Below are positions 1 through 8,120 of a stretch of DNA of 64,000 nucleotides, piece by piece (the first letter of the stretch is position 1; the number at the start of each line of letters is the position of its first letter). The stretch is from the NCBI GenBank assembly GCA_963792385.1, contig CAWBVZ010000007.1:1116001-1180000 (forward strand), in the 5' to 3' direction. Source of the stretch: DASSUW01 sp963792385 (GTDB lineage: Bacteria > Actinomycetota > Thermoleophilia > Solirubrobacterales > Solirubrobacteraceae). A model generated the notes under the pieces. The model worked only from the letters and a program-made list of their open reading frames with translations. It searched no databases and was not told the origin of the DNA. Made by a program: the position numbers and the translations under genes.

Positions 1-1086
1 CAGGCAGAACGCGCTCTCCGCGGTCGGGTAACCCCAGCGCACGGTGTTCATGTCGAACGGGACCGACCCGTAGTGCATCATCAGGTCGGGCCGGTCGAGG
101 CCGTCCTCGGTCGCGTGGAAGAGGCCGATCTCCCACCACTGGGTCGACCGCGTCACCATCGGCTTCGCGGCCTCCCACATCACGATCCCCTCGACGTGGT
201 CGTCGAGGTTGGCGCCGACGCCGGGGCTGTCGACAATCACGTCGATCCCGAACTCCTGCAGCTGGTCGCCCTGACCGATGCCGGAGAGCATCAGCAGCTT
301 CGGCGTGTCGATCGAGCCGCACGAGAGGATCACCTCGCGGCGGGCGCCGACGGTCGTGTGGGTGAACAGGTCCGGGTTCAGGTACTCGACCGCGCGCGCC
401 CGCTTGTCCTCGTCGAGCACGATCCGCTTGACCCAGCAGCCGGTGCGGATCTTGAGGTTCGGCCGCGAGTCGAGGATCGGGTGCAGGTAGGCGTGCGAGG
501 AGGACATCCGGGTGTTGTCGGCGGACGCGTTGATCTGGAACCAGCCGGCGCCGTCGATCACCGTGTGGCCCTCGTTGAAGCGAGTCGTCGGCAGGCCGGC
601 CTGCGCGGCGGCCTCGAGCACGGCAACGCCGCACGGGTCGTCTGGCGGCACGGTGCGGATGTTCACCGGGCCCGAGCGGCCGTGGTGGTCACCAGGCCCG
701 TCGTTGGTCTCGAGCCCCTTGATCAGCGGCCAGCACTCGTCGGCGCTCCAGCCCTCGCAGCCCATCGCCGCCCACTCGTCGAGATCCTCGCGCGGCGTCC
801 AGAACGCGATGCACGAGTTGTGCGACGAGCAGCCGCCGAGCACACGGGCGCGCGCGTGACGCAGGAAGCTGTTGCCCTTCTCCTGCGGCTCGACCGGGTA
901 GTCCCAGTCGTAGCCGGAGTCGAGCAGGAACATCCAGTCGTCGAGCCGCAGGATCGCCGGATCGTCGACGTCCGACGGTCCGGCTTCGAGCAGGCAGACC
1001 GTGACGTTCGGGTCCTCCGACAGGCGCGCGGCCACGACGGCTCCCGCCGTCCCCCCTCCGGCGACGACGTAGTCGAACTCCTGCAT
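1..1086 (-). CDS. GMC-family FAD alcohol/choline dehydrogenase (partial)
   Basis: Only the N-terminal ~362 residues are present; the gene continues beyond the left edge. The protein opens with an FAD-binding Rossmann motif (VVAGGGTAGAVV, near residues 6-17). It carries both GMC signatures: GGCSSHNSCIAFW and, further on, SCGSIDTPKLLMLSGIG. GMC enzymes oxidise primary alcohols such as choline with FAD. The start ATG is preceded by an AGGAG ribosome site and lies 18 bp after the stop of the upstream permease, so the two are probably co-transcribed. The dimethylglycine-dehydrogenase/ETF operon a few kb away makes choline a reasonable substrate, but that is inference; the catalytic C-terminal His/Asn region is outside the window. 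Confidence 0.88.
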   Translation of the reverse strand, partial: MQEFDYVVAGGGTAGAVVAARLSEDPNVTVCLLEAGPSDVDDPAILRLDDWMFLLDSGYDWDYPVEPQEKGNSFLRHARARVLGGCSSHNSCIAFWTPREDLDEWAAMGCEGWSADECWPLIKGLETNDGPGDHHGRSGPVNIRTVPPDDPCGVAVLEAAAQAGLPTTRFNEGHTVIDGAGWFQINASADNTRMSSSHAYLHPILDSRPNLKIRTGCWVKRIVLDEDKRARAVEYLNPDLFTHTTVGARREVILSCGSIDTPKLLMLSGIGQGDQLQEFGIDVIVDSPGVGANLDDHVEGIVMWEAAKPMVTRSTQWWEIGLFHATEDGLDRPDLMMHYGSVPFDMNTVRWGYPTAESAFCL

Positions 1087-1103
1087 GGCGCTCTCCTCTC
1101 GGG

Positions 1104-2666
1104 TCAGTCGGCTCCGCCCGCCATGACCGGCGGCGCCGTCTCGGGCGCGTCGGAGGCATGGGAGGCGAGCGTCCCGGTCTTGTGGCGCTGCACGAACCAG
1201 TAGTACGCGAAGCCGCCGCCCATCACGATGCCGACGAACAGGACGCCACCCCACTTCAGGTACCAGTGGAAGGGCTCCACCGCGTTGTAGATCGACGCGC
1301 GCGGCCAGATCAGGTTGATCGCCATGAACAGGCCCCAGATGACGGCGAGGACGTTCACGAGCATGCCCCAGCGGCCGAGCGTGAAGTAGCCCGGTTGCGC
1401 GTCCGTCGATCGCCACTTGCCCTTCAGGCGCGCGATCAGCATCGGCCCGGTCACGAGCAGGTAGGCGATGTAGATCATGATGATCCCGATCGAGGTGATC
1501 ACCGTGAAGATCTGCGGCTGATTGATGTTGACCAGCAGGATCGCGATCGCGAGCACGCCGACGATGACGGCCGGGATGATCGGCGTGCGGGTCTTCGGGT
1601 GCACCCGGGCGAGGTGATCGCCGGCGGGCAGGTTGTTGTCGCGCGCCATCGCGAACATCATCCGCACCGTCGCGGTGTGGACCGCGAGGCAGCAGACCGT
1701 GATCGCGATCACGACGCACCACAGGAAGACGTCGCCAACCGTGTTGCCGAGGACGTCGAGGATGATGAACTGGAGGCCGCCGACGCCGATCTCGGGGTCG
1801 TTGATGTTCGTCACCGACATGAGCGCGAACAGGAGGATCGCGCCGCCGATGAAGAACGAGGCGACGAGCGCCCGCAGGATCGCGCGCGGCGCGTTCTTGC
1901 GCGGGTTGTGCGATTCCTCGCCGAGCGAGCTCGCGGTGTCGAACCCGTACATGACGTAGGCGGAGGCCAGCGAGGCCGCGAGGAACGCGCCGAGGTAGCC
2001 GAGGTCCCAGTCGGCGCCGAGGCCCTGGGTCTCGAACACGACGTCCGGACCGCGCGTGACGTTCACGAGCAGCGCGAGGACGAGCAGCACGGCGGCGATC
2101 AGCTCGATCGCCACGCCGGTGCTGTTGATCCGCGACATCAGCTTGACGCCGATCGCGTTGATGATGGTCGTGAAGATGATCAGGACGCTGGCGAGGATCA
2201 CCGCGTTGACCGCGAAGTCGTGCGGCCCGGACCCGTCGCCGTAGAACTGGAAGAAGGGGTCGATCACCGGCAGCGTGATCTGGTACGCCAGCGCGACGGC
2301 CGCGACGGTGACAATCGACGCGGTGAGCATCATCCAGCCGGCGAGCCAGGCCACGTGCGGCGTACTCAGCCGCTTCGACCAGTTGTAGATCGAACCGGCG
2401 ATCGGATAGCGCGAGGCGAGCTCGCAGAAGCAGAGCGCGACCATCAGCTGGCCGAAGAACACCAGCGGCCATGACCACCAGTACGCCGGGCCGCCGAACG
2501 CGAAGCCGAAGTAGAACAGCTGGAACGTGCCGGTGAGGATCGAGATGTAGCTGATCCCCGCCGCAAACGTGGCGAAGCTCCCGAGCGAACGGTCGAGCTC
2601 CTGCTTATAGCCGAACTCCGCAAGCTCGGCGTCGTCGCCGGAGCGTCCCTCAACCGTCGCGCTCAT
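1104..2666 (-). CDS. APC-superfamily amino acid/amine permease
   Basis: A 520-residue integral membrane protein with about 12 hydrophobic segments from residue ~35 to ~500. The first part (GISYISILTGTFQLFYFGF, then ELASRYPIAGSIYNW) matches the amino-acid/choline transporter branch of the APC superfamily, which imports amino acids, GABA, choline or polyamines by proton or sodium symport. It stands 5' of the GMC dehydrogenase in the same operon and presumably supplies that enzyme's substrate. A sigma70-like promoter (2728-2756) precedes it. The ATG has a purine-rich AGAAGGGG site upstream. Substrate cannot be read from sequence; a choline- or amine-type substrate is inferred from the neighbours. 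Confidence 0.87.
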   Translation of the reverse strand: MSATVEGRSGDDAELAEFGYKQELDRSLGSFATFAAGISYISILTGTFQLFYFGFAFGGPAYWWSWPLVFFGQLMVALCFCELASRYPIAGSIYNWSKRLSTPHVAWLAGWMMLTASIVTVAAVALAYQITLPVIDPFFQFYGDGSGPHDFAVNAVILASVLIIFTTIINAIGVKLMSRINSTGVAIELIAAVLLVLALLVNVTRGPDVVFETQGLGADWDLGYLGAFLAASLASAYVMYGFDTASSLGEESHNPRKNAPRAILRALVASFFIGGAILLFALMSVTNINDPEIGVGGLQFIILDVLGNTVGDVFLWCVVIAITVCCLAVHTATVRMMFAMARDNNLPAGDHLARVHPKTRTPIIPAVIVGVLAIAILLVNINQPQIFTVITSIGIIMIYIAYLLVTGPMLIARLKGKWRSTDAQPGYFTLGRWGMLVNVLAVIWGLFMAINLIWPRASIYNAVEPFHWYLKWGGVLFVGIVMGGGFAYYWFVQRHKTGTLASHASDAPETAPPVMAGGAD

Positions 2667-2727
2667 CCCGTCCCCTTCTCATCGCACCCTTTCCGGCAGC
2701 CCTCCGAAGCCGGATCCAAGTGGCGCG

Positions 2728-2756
2728 AGTATCGCCACGCCCGGTGCCGGTGTCAA
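2728..2756 (-). promoter_or_regulatory. Sigma70-like promoter of permease-GMC operon
   Basis: Read on the minus strand, a perfect TTGACA (2756-2751), a 17-bp spacer and GATACT (2733-2728) form a canonical promoter about 60 bp upstream of the permease ATG. The -10 box overlaps the inverted repeat GTGGCG-n7-CGCCAC (2720-2738), a possible repressor site. Confidence 0.6.
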
Positions 2757-2761
2757 GAAAT

Positions 2762-2771
2762 TGATATATCT
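2762..2771. promoter_or_regulatory. GATATATC motif, divergent promoter region
   Basis: TGATATATCT is an AT-only island in a very GC-rich region. It lies 6 bp upstream of the permease -35 box and 9 bp before the GTG of the divergent DUF294 gene. The same palindromic octamer GATATATC recurs at 10639-10646 before the dimethylglycine dehydrogenase operon. It may be an operator for a shared regulator or, for the plus-strand gene, part of a -10 element. Confidence 0.4.
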
Positions 2772-2780
2772 GAGATTCGC

Positions 2781-4607
2781 GTGCAGGACGTGGCCGAATT
2801 CCTCGCTCCGCACCCGCCCTTCGACGCGCTCGAGCCCGCGGACCTGCAGCGCGTCGCGGAGGCGGCTGAAATCGAGCGGCATGCCGCGGGGAGCGAGATC
2901 TTCCAGCAGGGCGCCGGACCGGTCGAGCATGTGTGGGTGGTGCGCAGCGGCGCGGTCGAGATCATGCACGACGGCCGCGTGCTCGACCTGCTCGGCCCTG
3001 GTGAGCTGTTCGGCCACGCCTCGATGCTCTCCGGCCTGCCGACCGGGTTCGCGGCGGTCGCGGCCGAGGAGACGGTCTGCTACCGCATCCGCGCGGCGAT
3101 GGCGCTGCCGCTGCTCGCGCGGCCGGCCGGCCTGCGGTACGTGACGCGCTCGCTGCTGCAGTCGCCCGGCGCGGCGCCCGAGCCGGTGGCCAACCCGGCG
3201 CTGCGGCCGGTGGCCGAGCTGATGCGCTCGCCGCTCGTGATCTGCTCGGCGGAGACGCCGATCCGGGAGGCGGCGCGGCTGATGGCGGACGCGGCCGCGA
3301 CGTCGGTCGTCATCGACCTCGGCGACGGCACGCTCGGGATCATGACCGACCGCGACCTCCGCTCCCGCGTGGTGGCCGCAGGGGTCGACACGGGCGCGCC
3401 GGTCGTGCGAGCGATGAGCGCGCCCGCGTACACGGTCGCTGCCGACCGGCTCGGCGGCGAGGTGTTGCTGGACATGCTCGACCGCTGCCTGCGCCACTTC
3501 CCGGTCGTGTCCCCCACCGGCGAGGTGATCGGCGTCGTCGAGGACTCGGACCTGGTGGCGGTCGGCACGCGCAGCTCGTTCCACCTGCGCGCGGCGATCG
3601 CCCGCGCCGCGACGCTCGCCGACCTCGTGAGCGCCGCCGCCGGCGTGATGCCCTCCGTGATCGCGCTGCACGATGCGCGCGTGGCGGCGACCGACATCGC
3701 CGCGATCCAGTCGGTCGTGATGGACGCGCTCACGCGCCGCCTACTGGAGCTGACGGTCGCCGAGTCGGGTGCGCCGGCGTCGTTCTCGTGGATCGCGCTC
3801 GGCAGCGTCGCGCGGCGCGAGGCCGTTCCGTCGTCGGACGTCGACTGCGCGCTCGTGTGGCTCTCCGAGGACGAGGATCCGGAGTTGGGCGATGCGCTGC
3901 GGGCGATCGCCGCGCGCGTGATCGACGGGCTCACGGCCTGCGGCTTCGCCGCCGACCCGCACGGCGCGGTCGCGACACGCCGGTTGTTCGCCCGCTCAGC
4001 CGCTGCGTGGAGGGCCGCCGCCGACAGCTGGATCGAGAACCCGACGCAGGAGAAGGCGCTGATCCTGGTCTCGCTCGTGGTCGACGGCCGACCGGTGTGG
4101 GGCGTCCGCACGGCGCCGCCGGTGCCCGACGCCTTCCGCGACACACGGCGCAACCCGGAGCTGCTGCGGCTGCTGGCGAAGTTCGCGCTCTCACACCGGC
4201 CGCCCACCGGCTTCCTGCGCGGCCTCGTGGTCGAGGACTCGGGCGAGCACCGCGGCCGGCTCGACCTCAAGCACGGTGGAATGGTCCCGATCGCCGACCT
4301 CGCGCGCTGGGCCGGCCTCGCCGCGGGCGTCATGCACGGCTCGACCATGACGCGGCTGCGCGCCGCGGCCGACGCCGGCACGCTCGAAGCCGAGGACGCC
4401 CGGCTGCTCGAGGAGGCGTTCGAGCTGATCTTCGCCCTGCGGCTGACCCACCAGGTCGAGCAGCTCAAGGCCGACGAGAAGCCGGACGACTTCCTCGATC
4501 CGGCCGCGCTCAGCCCGCTCACCCGCAGCTCGCTGAAGGAGGCGTTCCGCGCCGTCGCCGGAGTACAGAAGCGAATCGGCGTCGACCTCCGCCTCGGCGT
4601 GCGCTAG
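2781..4607 (+). CDS. CNMP-CBS-CBS-DUF294 nucleotidyltransferase-like regulator
   Basis: This 608-residue cytoplasmic protein has four parts: a cyclic-nucleotide-binding-like domain (residues ~1-115, with GELFGHASMLSGLPT), two CBS domains (~150-265, MTDRDLRSRV in the first), a DUF294 nucleotidyltransferase-type domain (~300-430, GSVARREAVPSSDVDCALVW, which holds the G-S and D-x-D metal-binding pattern), and the DUF294 C-terminal helical domain (~450-605). This architecture is common in bacteria; members are thought to sense nucleotides or signal by nucleotidylation, but the substrate is unknown. It starts at GTG with no clear ribosome site. Its 3' end overlaps the convergent Fe-S reductase by 4 bp. 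Lying inside the amine-catabolism block, it could regulate it. Confidence 0.85.
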   Translation: MQDVAEFLAPHPPFDALEPADLQRVAEAAEIERHAAGSEIFQQGAGPVEHVWVVRSGAVEIMHDGRVLDLLGPGELFGHASMLSGLPTGFAAVAAEETVCYRIRAAMALPLLARPAGLRYVTRSLLQSPGAAPEPVANPALRPVAELMRSPLVICSAETPIREAARLMADAAATSVVIDLGDGTLGIMTDRDLRSRVVAAGVDTGAPVVRAMSAPAYTVAADRLGGEVLLDMLDRCLRHFPVVSPTGEVIGVVEDSDLVAVGTRSSFHLRAAIARAATLADLVSAAAGVMPSVIALHDARVAATDIAAIQSVVMDALTRRLLELTVAESGAPASFSWIALGSVARREAVPSSDVDCALVWLSEDEDPELGDALRAIAARVIDGLTACGFAADPHGAVATRRLFARSAAAWRAAADSWIENPTQEKALILVSLVVDGRPVWGVRTAPPVPDAFRDTRRNPELLRLLAKFALSHRPPTGFLRGLVVEDSGEHRGRLDLKHGGMVPIADLARWAGLAAGVMHGSTMTRLRAAADAGTLEAEDARLLEEAFELIFALRLTHQVEQLKADEKPDDFLDPAALSPLTRSSLKEAFRAVAGVQKRIGVDLRLGVR

Positions 4608-6475
4608 GGGTCGATCGCCTCGGCGAGCAGCGTTGCGAGGTCGACGACGCGCATGTCGCTCCCGCTGCTGCGCACGCCGTCGTCGAGCATCACGGTGCAG
4701 AACGGGCACGCGACCGCGAGCGTCTCGGCGCCGGTCTCGGTTGCCTGGCGCACGCGCTCCTCGTTGATCGGGCCGGCGCGCTCCTCCATCCACATGTGCG
4801 CGCCTCCCGCGCCGCAGCAGAACGTGTTCTTCTCGCGCCGTTCCATCTCGACCGGCTGGCCGACGGCGGCGGCCAGCTCTCGCGGCTGCGCGCGCACGTC
4901 GTTGTGGCGGGCCAGGTAGCAGGAGTCGTGGTAGGTGATCGTCTGCTCCCCCACGGTCGGCGACAGCCGGCCCTCGCGCACCAGCTCGGCGAGCATCTCG
5001 GTGTGGTGGACGACCTCGTAGCGCCCACCGAAGTCGGGGTATTCGTGCGCCAGCGTGTTGAAGCAGTGCGGGCAGCTCGCGACGATCTTCGTGACTCCCG
5101 CCTCGCCGAGCGTCGCGACGTTCTGCTCGGCGTAGGACTGGAACACGAACTCGTTGCCCATCCGGCGCGCCGGATCGCCCGTACAGGCCTCGCGCGGGCC
5201 GAGGATGGCGAAGTCGACGCCCGCCGCCTTCAGCAGCTTCGCCGTCGACTGCGCGGTCTCGCGTGCGCGCTCGTCGAACGACGCGGCGCAGCCGACCCAG
5301 TAGAGGACCTCGGGTGGAGCGTCACCCGGCTCGAGCACGCGGACGTCCAGGCCCTCCGTCCACGCCGCGCGCTCGGACTGCGGCTTGCCCCAGGGGTTCG
5401 CCTGGCGCTCGACATCGCGCAGCATCGGCTCCGCCTCGCTCGGGAAGCGCGACTCGACCATCACCAGATGGCGCCGCAGGTCGAGGATGTGGTCGATCTG
5501 CTCGATGTTCACCGGGCACGCCTCGACGCACGCGCCGCAGGTCACGCAGTCCCACACCATCTCCTCCAGCTGCCCGCTGGACGCGACCGCCGGCCCGTCG
5601 TACTCCTCGCCCGCGGCGCGCGCGACGAGCGCCTTCGGGCCCTCCTCGAACAGGTGGTCGCGCACGCCCATGACGACGAGCTTCGGCGACAGCGTCTTGC
5701 CGGTCGCGAACGCCGGGCAGGCGTCCTGGCAGCGCCCGCACTCGGTGCACGACATCGCGTCCATCATCTGCTTCCACGTGAGGTCCTCGACCGTCCCGAT
5801 GCCGAAGCGCATCTCCTCCTCGGGCGTGTCTTCGTCGAACCGCAGAGGCTCGAGCCGGCCGCGCGCGCGTGTGCGCCCGAAGTAGACGTTGATCGCCGCG
5901 GTGGCGATGTGGAGGTGCTTGGAGTGCGGCAGGTAGGCGAGGAAGCCCAGGATCAGCAGCACGTGCGCCCACGCGAACACCTGCGAGTCGGTCGCGTGGA
6001 GGAGGAGCAGCGTCGCCACGATGCCCGCGATCCACGCCAGGATGAGGTCCGCCTCGCCCAGGTGGCTGCCCTCAAAGCGGCGCGGTCGCACGACCTTGCG
6101 GATGTAGAACGCGGTCGCCACGCCGATCAGCGCGAGCACGCAGAACACGTCCGAGAGCGCGTCGTACCAGGCCCAGTGCGGAGCCGCGTCGGCGTCGACG
6201 ATCTCGATCATCGCGAGGAAGATCGCCGGGAACAGGACGATGAAGGCCCAGAAGATGAACGCGTGCATCAGTCCCGGCACCAGCCGCTGGAGCAGCTTGC
6301 GCTGGCCGAGGACGACGACCGCCTCCTGCCGCAGCCGCTCCGGGACGTCGTCCGCACGCCCGATGCCCGCCGGCCGGCCCATCCGCACGAGGCGGGTCAA
6401 CAGCAGGGCGCGGCGGGCGAACAGGCCGCCTGCGACGGCGATGGCGGCGGCGAGCGCGATCGCGCTCGCGATCAT
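4604..6475 (-). CDS. Membrane Fe-S ETF:(mena)quinone oxidoreductase, HdrDE-like
   Basis: A 623-residue protein. The N-terminus has about 5-6 membrane helices (residues ~1-200) of the nitrate-reductase-gamma-like type. Two 4Fe-4S motifs follow: CTECGRCQDACP and CVTCGACVEACP. Then come two CCG domains (YWVGCAASFD / ASCPHCFN and TYHDSCYLARHN / FCCGAGGAHMW). This is the layout of the membrane reductase that passes electrons from electron-transfer flavoprotein to menaquinone in actinobacteria and Firmicutes. It is the last gene of the operon, and its ATG overlaps the etfA stop by 4 bp. It gives the flavin dehydrogenases in the cluster a route to the respiratory chain. Confidence 0.88.
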   Translation of the reverse strand: MIASAIALAAAIAVAGGLFARRALLLTRLVRMGRPAGIGRADDVPERLRQEAVVVLGQRKLLQRLVPGLMHAFIFWAFIVLFPAIFLAMIEIVDADAAPHWAWYDALSDVFCVLALIGVATAFYIRKVVRPRRFEGSHLGEADLILAWIAGIVATLLLLHATDSQVFAWAHVLLILGFLAYLPHSKHLHIATAAINVYFGRTRARGRLEPLRFDEDTPEEEMRFGIGTVEDLTWKQMMDAMSCTECGRCQDACPAFATGKTLSPKLVVMGVRDHLFEEGPKALVARAAGEEYDGPAVASSGQLEEMVWDCVTCGACVEACPVNIEQIDHILDLRRHLVMVESRFPSEAEPMLRDVERQANPWGKPQSERAAWTEGLDVRVLEPGDAPPEVLYWVGCAASFDERARETAQSTAKLLKAAGVDFAILGPREACTGDPARRMGNEFVFQSYAEQNVATLGEAGVTKIVASCPHCFNTLAHEYPDFGGRYEVVHHTEMLAELVREGRLSPTVGEQTITYHDSCYLARHNDVRAQPRELAAAVGQPVEMERREKNTFCCGAGGAHMWMEERAGPINEERVRQATETGAETLAVACPFCTVMLDDGVRSSGSDMRVVDLATLLAEAIDP

Positions 6476-7368
6476 GAGCCCCGTACCCGTCGCAGCTCGG
6501 CCGTGATCGCCGGGACGATCTCGAGCACGTCACCGACGACCGCGTAGTCGGCGCTGGCCATGATCGGCGCCTCCGGGTCGGAGTTGATCGCCAGCAGCTT
6601 CTTCGCTCCCTTGCAGCCGGCCATGTGCTGCGTGGCGCCGCTGATCCCGCACGGGATGTACAGCTCCGGCGCGATCTTCGTCCCGGTCTGGCCGACCTGG
6701 TCGGTGTGCGGGCGCCAGCCGGCCATCGTGACCGCGCGCGAGCATCCGACGACGCCGCCTAGCAGCGCGGCGAGCTCCTCGATCGGCGCGAACCCCTCGG
6801 CCGAGCCGACGCCGCGGCCGCCGCTGACGACCACCGGGGCGTCGGCGAGCGAGATGCCGCCGCCGGCCTCGTCGATGCGCTCGACCACGCGCACGACCAT
6901 GTCCTCCGGCCGCAGCTCAGGGCTGAACGTCTCGACCGCCGGCTCGCCGGGCGCGTTCTCGATCGCCACCGCGTGCGGCGCCACCGTCATCAGCTTCACG
7001 TCGCCGTGCAGCCGCGCCTCCTCGAGCACGCTGCCGCCCCAGCGCTGGCGCGTGACGTCGTCACCCACCGCCCGCACGACGTTGGCCGCCAGCACGCCTC
7101 CGGTCATCACCGCCGCGTGCGCGAGCACCTCGTTGCCGCGGTCGGTACCCGCCGCCACGACGGTCGTCGGAGCCAACGATGCGATCGCCCGCGCCCACGC
7201 CTGCGGCGCGTAATCGTCGATCTCGGCCACGTGCAGCGTGCGCACCCCGGTGACCGCCGGCGCGGCGCCGAACGCGATCGCGTCGACCTCGGCGTCGTAG
7301 GCGCGCGCGAACGTCAGCGCCTGCTGCGCGAGCTCGTCGGCGTCCTCGATGAAGACGAGGACGCTCAC
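6472..7368 (-). CDS. etfA: Electron transfer flavoprotein alpha subunit
   Basis: A 298-residue ETF alpha subunit. The true start is the GTG at 7368 (MSVLVFIEDADELAQ), overlapping the etfB stop as GTGA; the frame stays open further upstream but that part is antisense coding noise. The C-terminal FAD-binding part is intact, with VVVSGGRGVGSAEGF, GQTGTKIAPELYIPCGISG, and AINSDPEAPIMASADY. With etfB it forms the soluble heterodimer that takes electrons from acyl-CoA- or dimethylglycine-type dehydrogenases. It is slightly short compared with typical ~315-325-residue alpha subunits, mainly in the N-terminal domain. Confidence 0.93.
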   Translation of the reverse strand: MSVLVFIEDADELAQQALTFARAYDAEVDAIAFGAAPAVTGVRTLHVAEIDDYAPQAWARAIASLAPTTVVAAGTDRGNEVLAHAAVMTGGVLAANVVRAVGDDVTRQRWGGSVLEEARLHGDVKLMTVAPHAVAIENAPGEPAVETFSPELRPEDMVVRVVERIDEAGGGISLADAPVVVSGGRGVGSAEGFAPIEELAALLGGVVGCSRAVTMAGWRPHTDQVGQTGTKIAPELYIPCGISGATQHMAGCKGAKKLLAINSDPEAPIMASADYAVVGDVLEIVPAITAELRRVRGS

Positions 7369-8120
7369 GCGACCCCCAGCCGCTGGAACAGCTCGACCAC
7401 GGCGGGCGCGGCCGCCGGGCCCTCGCCGAGCACCTCCGCCTGGCGTCCGCGGCCCTCGGGGACCACCAGCCGCACCATCTCGAGCCGCGGCGCGCGCGGC
7501 GCCGGCTGGACCCGCTCGACCGGCTTGCGGCGCGCGCGCAACTTCGCCGGCACCGACGGGTAGCGCGGCAGGTTGATCCCCTCCTTGACCGTCACCACGG
7601 CCGGGAGCGGCACGCGATAGACGTCGCGCCCGGTTCCCACCTCCTGCTCGCAGCGCACGTGGCCGTCCTCGACCGCGAGCCCCTTCAGGCCGGTCACGCA
7701 CGGCCTTCCGAGCGCGTGCGCCACGCGGATGCCGACCTGGTAGCCGCCGGAGTCCGCCGACTCGTTGCCGAAGACGATCAGGTCGGGCTGCTCGTCCTCC
7801 GCCGCGATCGCGTCGACGAGCGCGGCCGCCGTCGCCTCGGGGTCCCAGTCGGAGCCGTCGGTCTCGAGCAGGACCGCGCGGTCGGCGCCGATCGCCATCG
7901 CGTCGCGCAACTGCTCCTCCGCCTCGGCAGGGCCGAGCGTCATCACCGTGGTCGAGCCGCCATGCGCCTCGACGATTTGCACCGCCTCCTCGACGCCGCA
8001 CTCCTCGTGCGGGCTGATCGTGAAGCCGAGGTGACGTGTCTCGATCGCGCGCTCGTCGCCGGTGAGGACGATCTTTCCGCCGGTGAGCGGCACGCGCTTG
8101 ACGCAGACGAGGACGTTCAT
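7365..8120 (-). CDS. etfB: Electron transfer flavoprotein beta subunit
   Basis: A 251-residue ETF beta subunit starting at ATG 8120, which overlaps the stop of the upstream dehydrogenase; a GTG one codon earlier is possible. The N-terminus (NVLVCVKRVPLTGGKIVL) and the motif PDLIVFGNESADSGGYQVG are typical of EtfB, as is VPLPAVVTVKEGINLPRYP late in the protein. It binds AMP and docks on partner dehydrogenases. The overlapping gene order dehydrogenase-etfB-etfA-quinone reductase suggests that this ETF is dedicated to the dimethylglycine-type dehydrogenase, not to fatty-acid oxidation. Confidence 0.93.
   Translation of the reverse strand: MNVLVCVKRVPLTGGKIVLTGDERAIETRHLGFTISPHEECGVEEAVQIVEAHGGSTTVMTLGPAEAEEQLRDAMAIGADRAVLLETDGSDWDPEATAAALVDAIAAEDEQPDLIVFGNESADSGGYQVGIRVAHALGRPCVTGLKGLAVEDGHVRCEQEVGTGRDVYRVPLPAVVTVKEGINLPRYPSVPAKLRARRKPVERVQPAPRAPRLEMVRLVVPEGRGRQAEVLGEGPAAAPAVVELFQRLGVA

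Noticed and set aside
3788..6547. Plus-strand frame of ~920 codons over the DUF294 and Fe-S reductase genes.
   Set aside because: Low-complexity Arg/Ala/His composition and complete overlap with two recognised genes.
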